Assembly: GCF_033473495.1 (NCBI RefSeq)
Contig: NC_088939.1
Span: 2,790,001-2,854,000 of the forward strand
DNA: 64,000 nucleotides
Direction: 5' to 3'
Origin: Cercospora beticola
Lineage: Eukaryota > Ascomycota > Dothideomycetes > Mycosphaerellales > Mycosphaerellaceae
Shown here: piece by piece, positions 32,149 through 44,341 of the stretch
Layout of the letters: every line of letters begins with the position of its first letter
Position numbering within the stretch: position 1 is the first letter of the stretch
Position numbers and translations under genes: made by a program
The notes under the pieces: model-generated
What the model saw: only the letters and a program-made list of their open reading frames with translations
Database searches by the model: none
Told to the model about the DNA's origin: nothing

Positions 32149-33306
32149 ATGTCAATTGAAATCAATTGGGAGGCTCTCACTGGCGGACCGGATGGTGAAG
32201 CGCTGGCCGAAACCATCCGAGAGTTCATCCACGAACGCTTCCAGTCCATAGCGCTTCCCAAACTGATCCGTTCGGTCGCTGTTCATGGGTTCGAGTTTGG
32301 CAAGACACCCCCCGAGATCGTCCTCAAGGATATCGGTGATCCACTGCCCGACTTCTACGAGACAGATGACGATGCATCGGTTCTAGAAGCGCCCGCCGAG
32401 CAGGACGCCAGTATTCTCACTGATCCTCGCCAAGCAACAACGCGGCACGCGCGTGGTGCAGATGGCACGCGACGTCAGTCCGAAATAGATCTGCTGGATC
32501 GCATGGGCAGAACCGGGCTTGCGAGAGGAACAACTCCTGGTGTGCTTGGAGCGACCTCGAATCTTGGCTACTTCCACTTACCTCTCTCCGCCGGCCTGCC
32601 TGGGACACAGACGCCCCTAGCTGCAGTCGCTGGCGGCGGCTTCCCAAATAGTCAGGGGCCTCATCAGCATCAATACCAACATCACCACGCGGACTCGTTC
32701 AGCTCAACTTCGCCACCCTCCTTGGCTACTCCGACTTCCTCGCAAGGCCACGCATACCGCGAGCCGGCGCCTGGCTCAGCCATATCCGACGACGCCGATG
32801 CACCGCCGCTCCCTCTTCGACATGATCACCCAGAGATGAGCCCGGAAGACACCCAGGTTGTTTTCCATGTGACGTACGCTGGCGATATCAAGTTGTCTCT
32901 GACGGCAGATGTTTTCCTGGACTACCCGATGCCTAGTTTCGTCGGAATCCCCTTGAAACTGAGGATTACAGGTCTAACGTTCAATGGCGTCGGCATTCTG
33001 GCATACATCAAGAAGCGAGCGCACCTATGCTTTCTGAGCCCTGAAGATGCAGAGGCTCTTGTAGGAGGAGAGCAGACCCTTGATACCCTCAACGAAAAGC
33101 CCTCCACTTCAGAAGAAGCTGCCAAGGTGAGCAAGGTAGGCACTTTACTCGAAGACATCAGAATTGAAAGCGAAATGGGGGAGACGGAAAGTGGAAAGCA
33201 AGTCCTGAAAAATGTAGGCAAGATTGAGAAGTTCATCTTGGAGCAGGTGCAGCGCATCTTCGAAGACGAATTCGTCTACCCGAGCTTCTGGACCTTTCTC
33301 GTCTGA
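32149..33306 (+). CDS. MDM12: ERMES subunit Mdm12
   Basis: Subunit of the ER-mitochondria encounter structure, which tethers the two membranes and moves phospholipids between them. Intronless, 385 residues. The opening MSIEINWEALTGGPDGEALA and the following IREFIHERFQSIALPKLIRS are diagnostic. So are the SMP-domain pieces FEFGKTPPEIVLKDIGDPLP, HVTYAGDIKLSLTADVFLDY and VGIPLKLRITGLTFNG, and the closing EDEFVYPSFWTFLV. A disordered Ser/Pro/His insertion (about residues 85-225) splits the domain, as in other Pezizomycotina. Mdm34 and Mmm1 are not in the window. No oddities. Confidence 0.96.
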   Translation: MSIEINWEALTGGPDGEALAETIREFIHERFQSIALPKLIRSVAVHGFEFGKTPPEIVLKDIGDPLPDFYETDDDASVLEAPAEQDASILTDPRQATTRHARGADGTRRQSEIDLLDRMGRTGLARGTTPGVLGATSNLGYFHLPLSAGLPGTQTPLAAVAGGGFPNSQGPHQHQYQHHHADSFSSTSPPSLATPTSSQGHAYREPAPGSAISDDADAPPLPLRHDHPEMSPEDTQVVFHVTYAGDIKLSLTADVFLDYPMPSFVGIPLKLRITGLTFNGVGILAYIKKRAHLCFLSPEDAEALVGGEQTLDTLNEKPSTSEEAAKVSKVGTLLEDIRIESEMGETESGKQVLKNVGKIEKFILEQVQRIFEDEFVYPSFWTFLV

Positions 33307-35398
33307 AGGAGCTGCCATTCGATCCTTCGCAGACTACAGCATGGCAATGTCGCGACTTCAGCACATGTCGTTGTCTCCCTCACACGAGAGTCGTGCGCGC
33401 GATCGCGTGCATCAACGCGCATGTTGCATGGGTACAGAGCGCCTTGCAGAGCATCCCGTGAGTCGTGGTACCAGAGAGACAACCTTGCTTTGCATCGGCC
33501 CGTTGTCACACGCAGCTGTCAAAATCTGCAGTGGCACTTGTGTACGACTATGGTCACCTCCCACAGCGGCGGCCAATAATCGGATGTGGCACATGTGCGC
33601 ATTTCATTATCGACTCCGGATGCGCTGCTGTTCTCTTGCTCATGCAATTGCACTATACACTCCCATGTCGTAGCTCTCATCACACCGGGCCGCCTGTGAC
33701 GACGGATGGATCTGGTGCACGGCAACGAGTCAGACGCGCGGCTGGTTTGACAGACGAGACTGAAGAGCTTCACGGACGAGCAAGGCACAGCTTCACAAGT
33801 CACGCATTAGCAGCTTTTCCTGCCGTCTCTCGTGCACTCGATGCCAGTGGACATTGCTCAAACTACGGACGTAGCGACTCAGCACCTTGTCTATAGTGCT
33901 GATACGAAGGGATTGCATGAAACTAACGTTCGCCAAGAATGCTGTAGGAAACCACAACCTGTCTCGCGCGGACTCCGCGGCATTGGCACTTGCGACGCAG
34001 TTCGTGGTTGTATTCTGTATCTCGACGGGGCTTTGCTAACCTCCAAAGTCAATCTGCGCAAATCATCCTCGTGAGCTTGGCGCGTCCTACCAAGTTGCCC
34101 TACGCGCTCTTGGAAGATGCAGCACGAGTCCATTGCGCATCATCACCTTGGCGAAATATTGCGCACTACACGCACGCACGCAAAGCGATCAGACGCGCGA
34201 TCGCATCGTCTGTACGTTGCACAACCCACAGTCGGCAACCTACTGCTCGACAGACTCCGAAGGATCAAATATGATCATGGAGAGGGCGATGCGTCCTCCC
34301 GCCTTGCTCATAGCGCTGCGAGTCGTTCTTGACGATGCTTGTAACTCCAGCCTCTGGATCAAATTCCGCGAACAGGGGATGGTGGGCAGTGCCGCTGCAC
34401 AACGCATGTCAGCAGGGAAAAGACAAAACAAGTGACGACAAGCAAAGACTTCGGAGGAAAGTCCGTTTCGAGTACGTTAGCCTCACTAGGCCATTGCTAA
34501 GTCGCAGAAGGGCTAGATTCATTCAGACCTGGGTAACTCGGTTGTGCCCTGGTCAGCTGTCTGGGAAAGCCATGATGATAGCTGATCCAGAACATCTTCA
34601 CCCACGATCATCAAGAATGAAGGCATTGACTCCCTGTTGAGAAGCGAGCTGTGTATGGCCTAGCTTGGAGACAAGATGTACGTGCTGGATATGCCAGATC
34701 AGATCGCATCATATAGATCCGAAAGCCACACCGACCCCACGAACGACTCGCTCTTTGCTTTGAGCCACGCTAAGCGATGCCGTTCACCAAAGTTATCGAG
34801 CCCGGAACAGCGGATACGCTTTGGAGCGATCTGCTTGAATCTGTCAAAGGGCGATAGATCTGCGCAAGAATGCGACCCTACCGCTTGGAACCTTTCTTCT
34901 TTCTCGTAACATGCATACCCAAGCGTGAAACAATCTGTGGCATACTAGCGTGTGGTGACCCCCTTCGTGCAGCAGCTAACATCGGCGAGTCCATAAAATC
35001 CGGCGAGGACATAAATCTCATAGCCAAACTCCGGTTGGGGACGCAAGTGCCGTAGGGGTATGCTCGCAGTACATGATCATTCTCAGTGACATGTCTGTTG
35101 CGCTATGCCAAAGTTGGAGATTGCATGAATGCGTTTCGCGCCTTCTCCTTGGGTCATGTCTTTCAAGTTTCGAGGACTTGATGCTGAGTCCAACATTTGC
35201 AGGTCCAACGTAGTGAGGTCTCAATCCTTGCCCGCTCGGGCCTCGTCGAGCCCTAAGGAAGGTGTCGCGACGGGATCAAACACGCTTTGCTGCATGGCTA
35301 TGCATGACATTTCCGACATTCGGACCCGCGACATCAATTAGGTCTCGTTGGCCTAGAACGCCTCGCATCGTCCATCCAACGCAGCACTAGTAGCGTTT
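33307..35398. other. Long region without a recognised gene
   Basis: About 2.1 kb between the 3' ends of MDM12 (plus) and RRP41 (minus). Open frames are short (under about 150 codons), overlap on both strands and show no motif. Nothing called. Confidence 0.45.
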
Positions 35399-36208
35399 TC
35401 ACTTCGACTTCAACAGCTTGCGCCCGTGCTCGCGAACAATCTTGTCCAACAACAGGCGCATCTGCTTGCAACCGTCCAAGCCAACAGAGAGCATAGCCTC
35501 CAGTCTAGCCATCTGTATTTTTGTCTCCATGACCAGTACATTCACCTTGTCCTCGCCTCCGCTAGTACCGACGGTCAAGAATGGCAGCTCCTGCTCTTCA
35601 AGTCCGTTGAGGTCCAGCAATGGATCAGCTTCGTCGTCGTTCGCAGCGTATGAGGCTGTTGATCCGGTTGTACAGGCAGCAACATAGTCTTTCATGGGAA
35701 TGCCAGCATCGATGAGGGCCAGAGTCGCTGCGTTCAAACACGCCGCCAGCAAGGCGCCATCTTGTGACAGCACATGAAGCACAATGCTGATCGTAGATTG
35801 CGGATAGAACGAGGTGAAAACAGTGCTTGCAAATGCGGAAGAGATTGTGTACTGCATCTCCTGTGTACGCCTGCCATGCATCAGCTCCTTCTTCCCACAC
35901 TTACCTGCCCATTTCCCAACTCACTTATCTGATCGCGACCTCTTCTTTCTGTCCATCCCACTGAAGCCCGCGATACCAATCTCCACTTCGATGCTCGCCT
36001 CTCGACTTTGATCGCGTCCTCCAGACCTCGTCTGCTGTCTGGGACCGATGACTGTGCAGATGATCTTGGTATTGCCCATCTCGAAATAGCTGCTGCCATC
36101 AGCGGCCGCTTGTGTCGACATCTGACCGCTGATGCGCCTCAGCTCGTTCCATCGTCTTCCGTCGACGCGCAGATGCGCGAGACCGTACGTCGAGCTGTCG
36201 AGCGGCAT
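35399..36208 (-). CDS. RRP41: Exosome RNase PH-like subunit Rrp41/Ski6
   Basis: Ring subunit of the RNA exosome (3'-5' RNA decay and processing). Exon 1 is 35925-36208 and exon 2 is 35399-35870, with a 54-bp intron (GTGAGT..CAG); 251 residues. It starts MPLDSSTYGLAHLRVDGRRW, then STQAAADGSSYFEMGNTKI, both typical of Rrp41. The junction gives SDKRTQEMQYTISSAF. The second half has the RNase PH fold (STISIVLHVLSQDGALLAAC) and ends in a basic tail. Eukaryotic Rrp41 is normally inactive and serves as an RNA-path subunit. Unspliced reading would stop two codons after the donor. Confidence 0.93.
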
Positions 36209-36769
36209 TTCCGATATTCAATGGTTGTTGGTTGACACGCGGTTTGAAGACGCGAAAAGTCGAGAAGCGGAACTGCCTCCGCTCAAGCCATCGAACTCAA
36301 AGTGCTGTACTTCAACTGACATCACACGTTTGCCCAGTCGACGTGCACAACTCTAACAGAAACAGCGCACAATATGTTCTGGTCGCCTGAGCCCATTGCA
36401 TCTCAGAGGACCAACTATCGCCAGACTGCATCTCGTGATACCCGTGGAAATGCTCGACGGCGGAATACGAACAGGCGTACCCGCTTCCTCCCGACAGCAA
36501 ACTCGTAGGGCGCTCTATGTTCGGTGAGAAGTCCATCACCGCGTGCGCTCTGGTGACAATTCTGGAATAACCAGAGCGAGCTGCTGACATATGGGCAATT
36601 TTCGTGTTGCTAAAACGACCCAGCACAAAGACTTCTCCGCGGACATACCCTGCCCTCTCGCATGCATCATAATATACACATTCACGCTAGTGTTCTATAA
36701 AAGCGATAGCAGTGAATGCATCATGGCCACCAATCCAACTCTAATTTACTGCGATACAGAGACTCAATT
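36209..36769. promoter_or_regulatory. Divergent promoter, RRP41 / flavohaemoglobin
   Basis: Contains a TATA box (TATAAAAG) at 36695-36702 for the flavohaemoglobin. An upstream ATG at 36716 is only about 20 bp from that TATA and so is probably outside the mRNA. Confidence 0.55.
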
Positions 36770-38047
36770 ATGCCACTATCTGAGGAACAGGTCAAGATCA
36801 TCAAGGCCACTGTGCCTGTCCTCCAGCAGCATGGAACGGATGTCACAAAACTTTTCTACAAAAACATGCTTAGCGAACGGCCAGAGCTGAACAACATTTT
36901 CAACCAGACGAATCAAGTGAACAGTCACCAAGCTGGAGCTCTTGCTGCATCTTTGTATGCCTACGCCAACCACATCGACGACCTCGGAGTTCTCAGCCCA
37001 GCCGTTGAGAAGATCTGCCACAAGCACGCATCCTTGTATATTCAACCAGAACACTACGAGATCGTAGGCGAAGGTGTTTTACGCGCGTTTGCGATTGTGC
37101 TGGGTGATGCGTTCACTCCTGAAATCCGTGAGGCTTGGGGTGTTGCATACTGGCAACTCGCCAACATCATGATCGGACGCGAAAACCAGCTGTATGCAGA
37201 ATCCGAAGGCTGGACCGACTGGCGCGAATTCACCATCGCAGACAAGATCAAAGAAAGCGACGAAATCACATCCTTCTACCTCAAACCCATCAATGGCCAA
37301 AGACTACCATCATACAAACCAGGACAATATATTTCCGTCATGACCGACGTCCCACAATTCGGATACCTCCAATCCAGACAATACTCCCTCTCCGACGCCC
37401 CAAATCCAGAATACTACCGCATCTCCGTAAAACGAGAATCCGGCCTCAACCTTCACGACCCCAAAGCCCACCACCATCCAGGCTGGATCTCCAACATTCT
37501 CCACGATGAGAAACAAATCGGCTTAAGACTCAAAGTCTCCCACCCCGCTGGAGACTTCTTCTACGATTCCAAAACTTCCTCTCATCAAAGCCCCATCGTC
37601 CTCCTCTCCGCCGGCGTAGGAATCACACCCATGATTTCAATCCTCAACACTCTCATCGCCCAACAATCCTCTCAAAAACAAGAATCTCAACAACCTTTCC
37701 CCATATCCTTTTTCCACGCTTCTCGAACCACAAGCTCACGGGCGTTCTATTCACATGTCAAATCTCTCGCGGCAAAACATCCTAATTTGAAACAGACATT
37801 CTACGTCAAGAATCTCAACTCGAGGGATGCCGTCGATCAAGATTACAATCATGTTGGAAGGATGAGTATTCCTAAATTGGCTCATACGCAACGAGGGGAT
37901 TTGTTTCTGGATGATGAGAAGACGAAATACTTCGTTTGTGGACCGGAGGCGTTTATGGAGGATGTGAGGAAGGGGTTGAGGGAATTGGGTGTAGATGATG
38001 AGAGGATTAAGATGGAGGTTTTTGGGACGGGGATGTTGGGGTCGTGA
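36770..38047 (+). CDS. Flavohaemoglobin (nitric oxide dioxygenase)
   Basis: Converts NO plus O2 to nitrate using NAD(P)H. Intronless, 425 residues. Globin domain (about 1-150): the distal side is in the B/E helices (LFYKNMLSERPELNNIF) and the proximal His is in KICHKHASLYIQPEHY. FAD domain: SRQYSLSDAP (R-x-Y-S). NAD domain: LSAGVGITPMISIL, then YFVCGPEAFM near the end. This is the Hmp/Yhb1 layout. A start 18 codons earlier (36716) is in frame but sits too close to the TATA box, so 36770 is preferred. There is no targeting peptide or PTS1 (ends GMLGS). Confidence 0.95.
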   Translation: MPLSEEQVKIIKATVPVLQQHGTDVTKLFYKNMLSERPELNNIFNQTNQVNSHQAGALAASLYAYANHIDDLGVLSPAVEKICHKHASLYIQPEHYEIVGEGVLRAFAIVLGDAFTPEIREAWGVAYWQLANIMIGRENQLYAESEGWTDWREFTIADKIKESDEITSFYLKPINGQRLPSYKPGQYISVMTDVPQFGYLQSRQYSLSDAPNPEYYRISVKRESGLNLHDPKAHHHPGWISNILHDEKQIGLRLKVSHPAGDFFYDSKTSSHQSPIVLLSAGVGITPMISILNTLIAQQSSQKQESQQPFPISFFHASRTTSSRAFYSHVKSLAAKHPNLKQTFYVKNLNSRDAVDQDYNHVGRMSIPKLAHTQRGDLFLDDEKTKYFVCGPEAFMEDVRKGLRELGVDDERIKMEVFGTGMLGS

Positions 38048-38553
38048 GCGGATTGATCTCTTTGTGGCGTTGGTTTCCCTTTCAGGCGTCTCCACGGGTT
38101 TCATACCTGGAGCGTAATGGCTGAATCCGAGCTGAACAGAAGGAATTGGATAGAATAGAGAACATACTCGGCTCATGCTTTTAGATTCATACATTTTTGC
38201 AATTTTCATAACTAAGAATACTCGTTTTGCGAAGCTGTCAGCCAGGAACGTTACATATGTAATCTCAGACTGCTCGACAACAGCCATGCAAGTATCTAAG
38301 CCCTCATCTTGTAGATTCATCTCATCATTATCGACATTTGTGTTTTCCTTTCATCCTGCCATTTCCTTTCGATGCCACCTAGATTTCGCCTTTACAACGC
38401 CTCGCTCAGTTCCCAGTAAATGCGCATAAACAAATCCAAATATGTACAAAACATGTAACATCGCCCCTGGGTATCACTTAGAGAATGACAACGGCCCATA
38501 ATGAACCTTCGCGCCGCACCGGAAAATGTAAACAAGCAAAACAATAAGGCATC
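38048..38553. other. Intergenic, convergent 3' ends
   Basis: 3' UTR space of the flavohaemoglobin (plus) and the RING gene (minus). AT-rich; nothing else seen. Confidence 0.5.
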
Positions 38554-40327
38554 TTAATGCCTTGGGAATAGACCTCTGAGGGCCTTTCGCCAAGCTGGCG
38601 TTGCTCTCGCCTCCTCAGCTTCCGGGTCGTCTGGGGCACGGCGACCCAGCATTGCCTCCGCTCTCTGGCGGGCCCAGCTTCGATGGGCAGCCGTGGCGGG
38701 AGGTTGCACTTGCGGTCTTTCGTCGCCTGTAGCGGGAGCGAGCGGCACTTCGCTCATGTTGGTGGGAGGCACGGGATCGAGCTGAGTCATTTGCTGACTT
38801 GCCGTGGGAGGTGCGATATCCATTCCGCGCTGAGCTCGATATTGCCGTATGACTGGCAAAGATCTCATTCGTTGGTGGAAGCTCGGAGGGAATATGCCAT
38901 CTACAGCATCCGGGTCTTCAGCCAATCGTTCCCGCATTCTCCTCAAAATACGCTCCCTTCGGACCATAGCATTCGTGATGACGCGAGGACAATATCCAGC
39001 AGGTAAGGCAGACTTCTTGCACATAGGGCAAAGACTGCTGCTATCGCGCAGGAATGTATCGACGCATTCAGGGTGGAAAATGTGGTGGCAGGGAAGCTCT
39101 CGCACCATAGTGCCTTCTTCTTCGTGTGTAGCAGGGACATAATCCTCGAGACAAATAGCGCACGTGGGCTGTTCGAGAGCCGTTGGGTTATAGCTGCTGT
39201 TCCTATTTGCAGGTATTCCTGCTGCAGCTTGAACGCGCTCCGTTTGTGTGGCACTTGGTAATTTCTCCAGGTCAGTGTCTGCATCAGTACCCGAGGAAAC
39301 AGCGCCGTCTGCAGTTTTACCATATGTATACAGAGGCATGGCGGTCAGCAGGTCTTGTGGCACAGTGAGGCGCTTAATCCCGAGAGCTTCGAGGTCCACC
39401 TCGCCACGCTGGACACGTCTACGCAAGTTTTGTCGCCTTCGTCGCTGGAGCCAGTGCATTGCGAATGAGGTCAGTCCAATGATGGCCAGCAGAATGCCAA
39501 GAACTATGAGAAGGAAGATCCACAAAGAGGGCAGAGAAGTGCCGTTCCCTGTGCTCGTCAGTGTCGTGTTCCAAAAATCACAGATGTTATATTGAACGTA
39601 CCAGTATCGATGTCGACAAACAACCTCACATAGTCCCGAGAATCGTAGAATTCTGTCAAGTCATGTCCGAAGGGTACATCTGTCATATTGCCACTGTACA
39701 ATGAACTGGCGTTCATCAACAGTGCTCCCTTCTGGCCATTAATGGCATATATGGGAAATCCATTCTCCGCCTTCCAATTGCCGGCGTTGGGAATGTCCCA
39801 TTGTCTATCGTGAACGTCTGGAGGAATGCCAGTACCGTTGTCCGGCACGAAGAACACCAGGCTATGCACAGGATCCTGTCTTGCAGCCTCCATGTAATGC
39901 AGCGCGCAAGTACTGCTCACCCATGGCGCCAGCCCTATGAGATTGAAATCGTCCGGGGGAAGCTGCGCACGACGGGTGGCGTTCTGGGGTACATATGGCG
40001 CACTCGTGTTGACGCATGGATCGGATTCGGCGAGGGTAGGCACGTAGAGCAGGCCTGTCACATCGTTGCCGCGATTGGCGCCTCTCGAGGATAAGGTTCG
40101 GATGTCGAAGCTGGTGAGGAACTGGAAGCTCATGGACTCGTTGATTTGCATGGCCTGATTGTCGCCGGACGACCGCCATTCTGGGTTCTAGCAGGCGCGA
40201 GTGGTCAGTGGGCTGCTGTCCGCAAATGGCAGTGCCGGGTGGGCATACTTACCGGCACGACAAGCGTGATAACCCGCAAGGATTGGGCACCTTTATTGAG
40301 CCAGTCAACAAACCAGAAGCTCGACAT
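38554..40327 (-). CDS. Transmembrane RING-H2 E3 ligase (PA-TM-RING type)
   Basis: Exon 1 is 40253-40327, exon 2 39602-40187 and exon 3 38554-39548 (introns of 65 and 53 bp); 551 residues. The luminal N-terminal half (about residues 1-225) has N-glycosylation sites and a protease-associated-like region (GFPIYAINGQKGALLMNASS). One TM segment (LWIFLLIVLGILLAIIGLTS, about residues 228-250) is followed by Arg-rich stop-transfer sequence. A RING-H2 finger begins at Cys350 (CAICLEDY), continues LPCHHIFHPECVDTFL and closes CPMCKK. The tail is Pro-rich. This layout fits endosomal/vacuolar membrane ubiquitin ligases. The start exon is short but gives good frame continuity; its ATG is the first in the frame. 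A further upstream signal-peptide exon cannot be ruled out. Confidence 0.82.
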
Positions 40328-41530
40328 GACATGGTGTGGTGCGGGCAGCGGCGAGAGAGGGTTGGAGTGCTGAACGAGCAGCAGCAGGGGAGGTGGCGAT
40401 GGCGGTGGTGATGGGTGGTGGTGGTGGAGGATGCGAAGCTGCAGAGACACAGCGCAAGGGGAAGTCGGAAGACTTACTCATCGTGTTTGCAGGAGACTGC
40501 ACTCCCACCGTGGGCGCTCGGGATTCGTGTGATGCTCAGCGCAAGCGCGGTGTGGCCTCCAGGCCGAGTTTCAGCGTCGGATGATCAATGGCAGGGCATC
40601 TCTAGTTCCTCGGGCTACCAGGACGCGGCCAGGGACTGCGTGGCGAGCAGTGTACAATTGTCACGGTGCTCTGATGCTGAAATGAGGCGTCAGCACGCCA
40701 GCGGCCGCACTGCTCGCCGTCTGCTGCTGCTGCGATGGAGCGTGGCCGGCGAAGACGGCTGGGAAGAGCCGCCGTCTGCGACTAGTTAGTGTCCGGAGGC
40801 GATGGCGCCACGAGAGCCCCACGAGTGCTGCGAGGGTTTGGATGCGGGCAAGATGGGCCACCAACAAAAAGATGCGCACAACAGTAAAGAAGCGCGGAGA
40901 CAGGTGGGAGGAGAGGAGGTGGAGTGGGATCTAGAACTGGGGACGGGCGTGGTCGATGGCTCTCATAGTCGCCCACACAAGCTTCTTCGAGTGTCTTGGT
41001 AGTCTTGGCCTCTGCGCCATCTCGGTCCATTCTGCTTCCACGATTTGAGTATTCCAAACTCTCGGCCGCGCTGTCGAGGGGCGCAGCGCGTAGTCAGACA
41101 TTTTGTAATCATCGCCGGGTACGTGAGACCATGATGATACCCAACAACCGTGCAATGGAGCCGTGTCTCTTCCCCCGTGTCGTGTTTCACAGATCGCAGC
41201 TGTATCTTGGTCTGACCGCACACTGCCGAATCGCGCGGACATCTTTCTCGTCCCTGTGTCCCGAACGGTGGAGCCGAAGACGGTCTGAGCTCGCTGGCAC
41301 TTGGCCCGGAACAGCATGTGCTCGATACCACCCACCATCACGTCCTTGTCAAGCCCATCCTAAGTGTCCATCATAAACAGGCGTCTTTGATTCCCTGGCC
41401 AGATGTTGCACGATCGTTGAGCCAAGCGCTTCCTACACGCGACACGTCACGCAGCGCACGCGGGTCTGTCGGACAGTCTCACTCGCGCGAGCCAGGCTCA
41501 CTCGTGCGCAACGACAAGAACCCTGGCAGC
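40328..41530. other. Intergenic, divergent RING gene / NGG1
   Basis: About 1.2 kb, C/T- and CAC-rich near the RING start. The open frame upstream of 41531 begins with GTG and is not coding in appearance. No gene recognised. Confidence 0.5.
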
Positions 41531-43707
41531 ATGCCCGCCTCCAAGAAGGGAACACAGGGCAAGGCGGGTGCCACGAGCAAGAATGTCCACCGCCGCTCCA
41601 CTTCGAGGCAGACGACGCCGCTGACCGAGGCATCGACCACGCCTGCCACCGCCACGCCCTCTGCCAAAGATGCTCCTGCAGCGACCATGACCCCATACCT
41701 CAAGACCTCGACCGCCGCCCTCATCTCGACAGACCCCAGCATAGAGACCCTCATAGATCGCAGTAATGCTTCAGCTGCGCGGCCGGGCGATCCGCCCACT
41801 GTGCGTGAGCTGCGCATGCTGCATGACACCATTCGCGATACCGTGAACCGCTTCATGAGCAAGCGCGGTGAGGTATGTGATAGGTCTATGCGGCAACTGG
41901 TGCAAAGGCGGAAGGAACGTTTGCAGGAAGAGCGGGAACAGGAAGCTGCACGTGATGCGGAAAGAGCCAGAGTGAAGCGCGAGGAAGAGCGCTCGGCCAA
42001 GGACAAGAAGACCACAAGTAAGAAGCGACATGCGGACGAGATGGATGTCGATGCCGATGAGAAGGAGCGGAAGGAGGCCCTGCCAAATGTTGGAGCACAC
42101 GGTCTGGCGCGGCAGGATGGAGTGGGAGTGCATCAAGGTGAGTCGACATTTCTGTTCACTTCGATCGCGCTAGTGGCCGCGACTGCTCGTGAATGTGCAC
42201 CAGTGCTCTTTGCAAATCATGCATCGGCAAGGCACACCACTTCACAACATAAATTGTCACCTCAACATACAATATTTGCAGTTGCACCGTGCTTGCAATT
42301 TACGTCGGCATGAAGCAGAACATCCCTCTGACAGGCAATGTGCCAACAGGCGCCGACGCACCGCCCTCGCCTCCAGTCCAGCCTGGTACCGTTCCTCCAG
42401 ATCTTATGGAGACTGCACCGGACGACTCGGACTCGGAATCTTCGCGCCATGACCCTCCGCCTACCGCGCCTCTCTACGAACGCATTTACGGCAAGGACCC
42501 CACCATTGGCGCAGACTCTGTCCGGTATCACATTCCAGAGCTCAACGATGACATGACATATGAAGATAAGCGCGACATATTCAGTGTTGCACAGTGGCCC
42601 GAGAGCGACCTGAGAGAGCTCACTGCGGGAGATCCGCCTGATGCAGATTTTTACAATAATGCGAAGCCCGCAAACCAGGTCAACTTCTCAACCTTCCAGA
42701 CATACGTCGAACCCTACATCCGGCCATTTACGGAGGAGGATGTGGCATTTCTGAAAGAGCGCGGCGATAGAGTCACACCGTACATCATGCCACAGAGAGG
42801 TGCAAAGGGTTACAAGGAGATATGGGCTGCCGAAGACGGCCTCACTGGACTCGAGCCTCCAAAGCAGGAGCGCAATAACCCAAATGAGGCGAGAGGGAGC
42901 ATGGAAGAGCTCGAGGATGATATTGCAGATCAAGATACAGTGAGCATGGGCCCGGTCATGAGTCGACTTCTTTCAGTCATTCGACCACAGCCGAACACAG
43001 CAAAGAAGGAGGAGAACGAAGATGCCAATGGCGACACATCGATGACAAACGCGGAAGACGACGCAATTATGGCCCTTATCAATGGCACTAATGAGGACCA
43101 AAAGCCTGTGACACATCTACCTCCTGAGTTTCCTAGGCCTGCCAACTTACCACAGCTGGATTATGAGACTTTCGAGCACCGAGCTCTGCAGGAGCTAAAG
43201 TTCATAGGATTCGTTGCGCCGAATGAGACTCCGGACTATGACTCGAATAGGGACGATATGGTGGCACAACGTTTGCGGACACTTCAGCACGAATTGCGAG
43301 AGATCAGCCGCCGCAATAATATTCGCAAAGCACGGGTCTTGGAGCTGACTGAGGAACGCATGGCAATGCAGGAATATGCCAACATCGCAGACGACTTGGA
43401 CAACCAAGTCAATGCTGCCTACCTCAAGCGCAACCGGTCACTTGCGAAGCCCAACCAAAAGAAAGGTGCAGCGCAGAGACCTGGGCAGAAAGGTGTTGCA
43501 TCAGCGCCTGCTGGTAGAGGCGTCAGCGATGGTGTGCGAGCTCTCATGCAGAAGCGTAAAGACTGGATCGAAATGGTTGGACCGGTGGTTGGTTATGGAC
43601 GGCCGCCTATTCCAGGTGATGATGAAACGATCTTTGACGAAGGAAATTGGAAGAGGCTCGAGAAGCTTGAGAAGGAGGCCGAGATGGGTGATGCTGAGGC
43701 TGAGTGA
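41531..43707 (+). CDS. NGG1: SAGA/ADA adaptor Ngg1 (Ada3)
   Basis: Subunit of the SAGA and ADA histone acetyltransferase modules that links Gcn5 and Ada2. Exons 41531-42137 and 42335-43707; 659 residues. The 197-bp intron has a perfect donor (AAG|GTGAGT). Only acceptors at 42334 (CTGACAG, preferred) or 42349 fit the phase; nearer AGs do not. Spliced reading gives AHGLARQDGVGVHQGNVPTG. Conserved segments include the N-terminal coil (MSKRGEVCDRSMRQLVQRRK), the PxxDxLRYxIPE-like SVRYHIPELNDDMTYEDKRD, and the Ada3 C-terminal domain NNIRKARVLELTEERMAMQE, then LMQKRKDWIEMVGPVVGYGR. Acidic Asp/Glu stretches fill the middle. Confidence 0.88.
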
Positions 43708-44341
43708 TTGTGTCGATGAGGTTCACGATGAGTGGCACAAGCAGCGAATTGCCCACAGCTATCGATCAAATTGCTTCACTCAGCTGAATGAAGTCTAGTC
43801 ATTCAGACCGAAGGGGTGATGATGTGGGTGCGACTAAAACATGCCACCGACTTTCTCACCTCAGGCTTTGAAACAGGGATGCTTGGATATCACGACAGAC
43901 ATTTTTGGCCGGAGCACCAGATCTGAGGGAGATGCAGGGAAAGTACATATAGTGCGCGCCAACGCATCACGCTGTCTTCCCGCACGTAACGACTCAATTC
44001 CAAGTCAATTCTCAGACAGCAAAGGCGACAGGTATAGAGGTAAGCAGGACAAGTTGTTTATTACTGACTGTCAACAGGGAATACAGGTATAATGAACAGA
44101 CCTTTGAACTCAATTCCACCAGAGGCCAATGGTCGCAGAGCTGTGCCCAGGATCAGGATCACAAACGATGTGGCTGGGCTCGAGCCAGTGCTGAGACCAA
44201 CTTGAGGGGCTCCGAAGCCAAAAGTAACAACGTTTGGGCCCGCCTTGAAGCATTGTGTTGCGCTCGGAGCGACACCGAGTATGTATCGGAGATTCGGCGA
44301 CAAGTGCTACAGAAGACGAACAGAACAACTGTGTTCAGACC
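43708..44341. other. Intergenic
   Basis: About 630 bp between NGG1 and the RBR gene. No gene recognised. A frame starting at 44255 opens with GTG and was not used. Confidence 0.5.

Noticed and set aside
36716..36769. 18-codon extension of the flavohaemoglobin
   Set aside because: This ATG lies about 20 bp after the TATA box, closer than a usual transcript start, and the globin begins at MPLSEEQ.
42138..42281. Shorter NGG1 intron ending at TTTGCAG
   Set aside because: That acceptor gives the wrong phase with the strong GTGAGT donor. Only 42334 or 42349 restores the Ngg1 frame.
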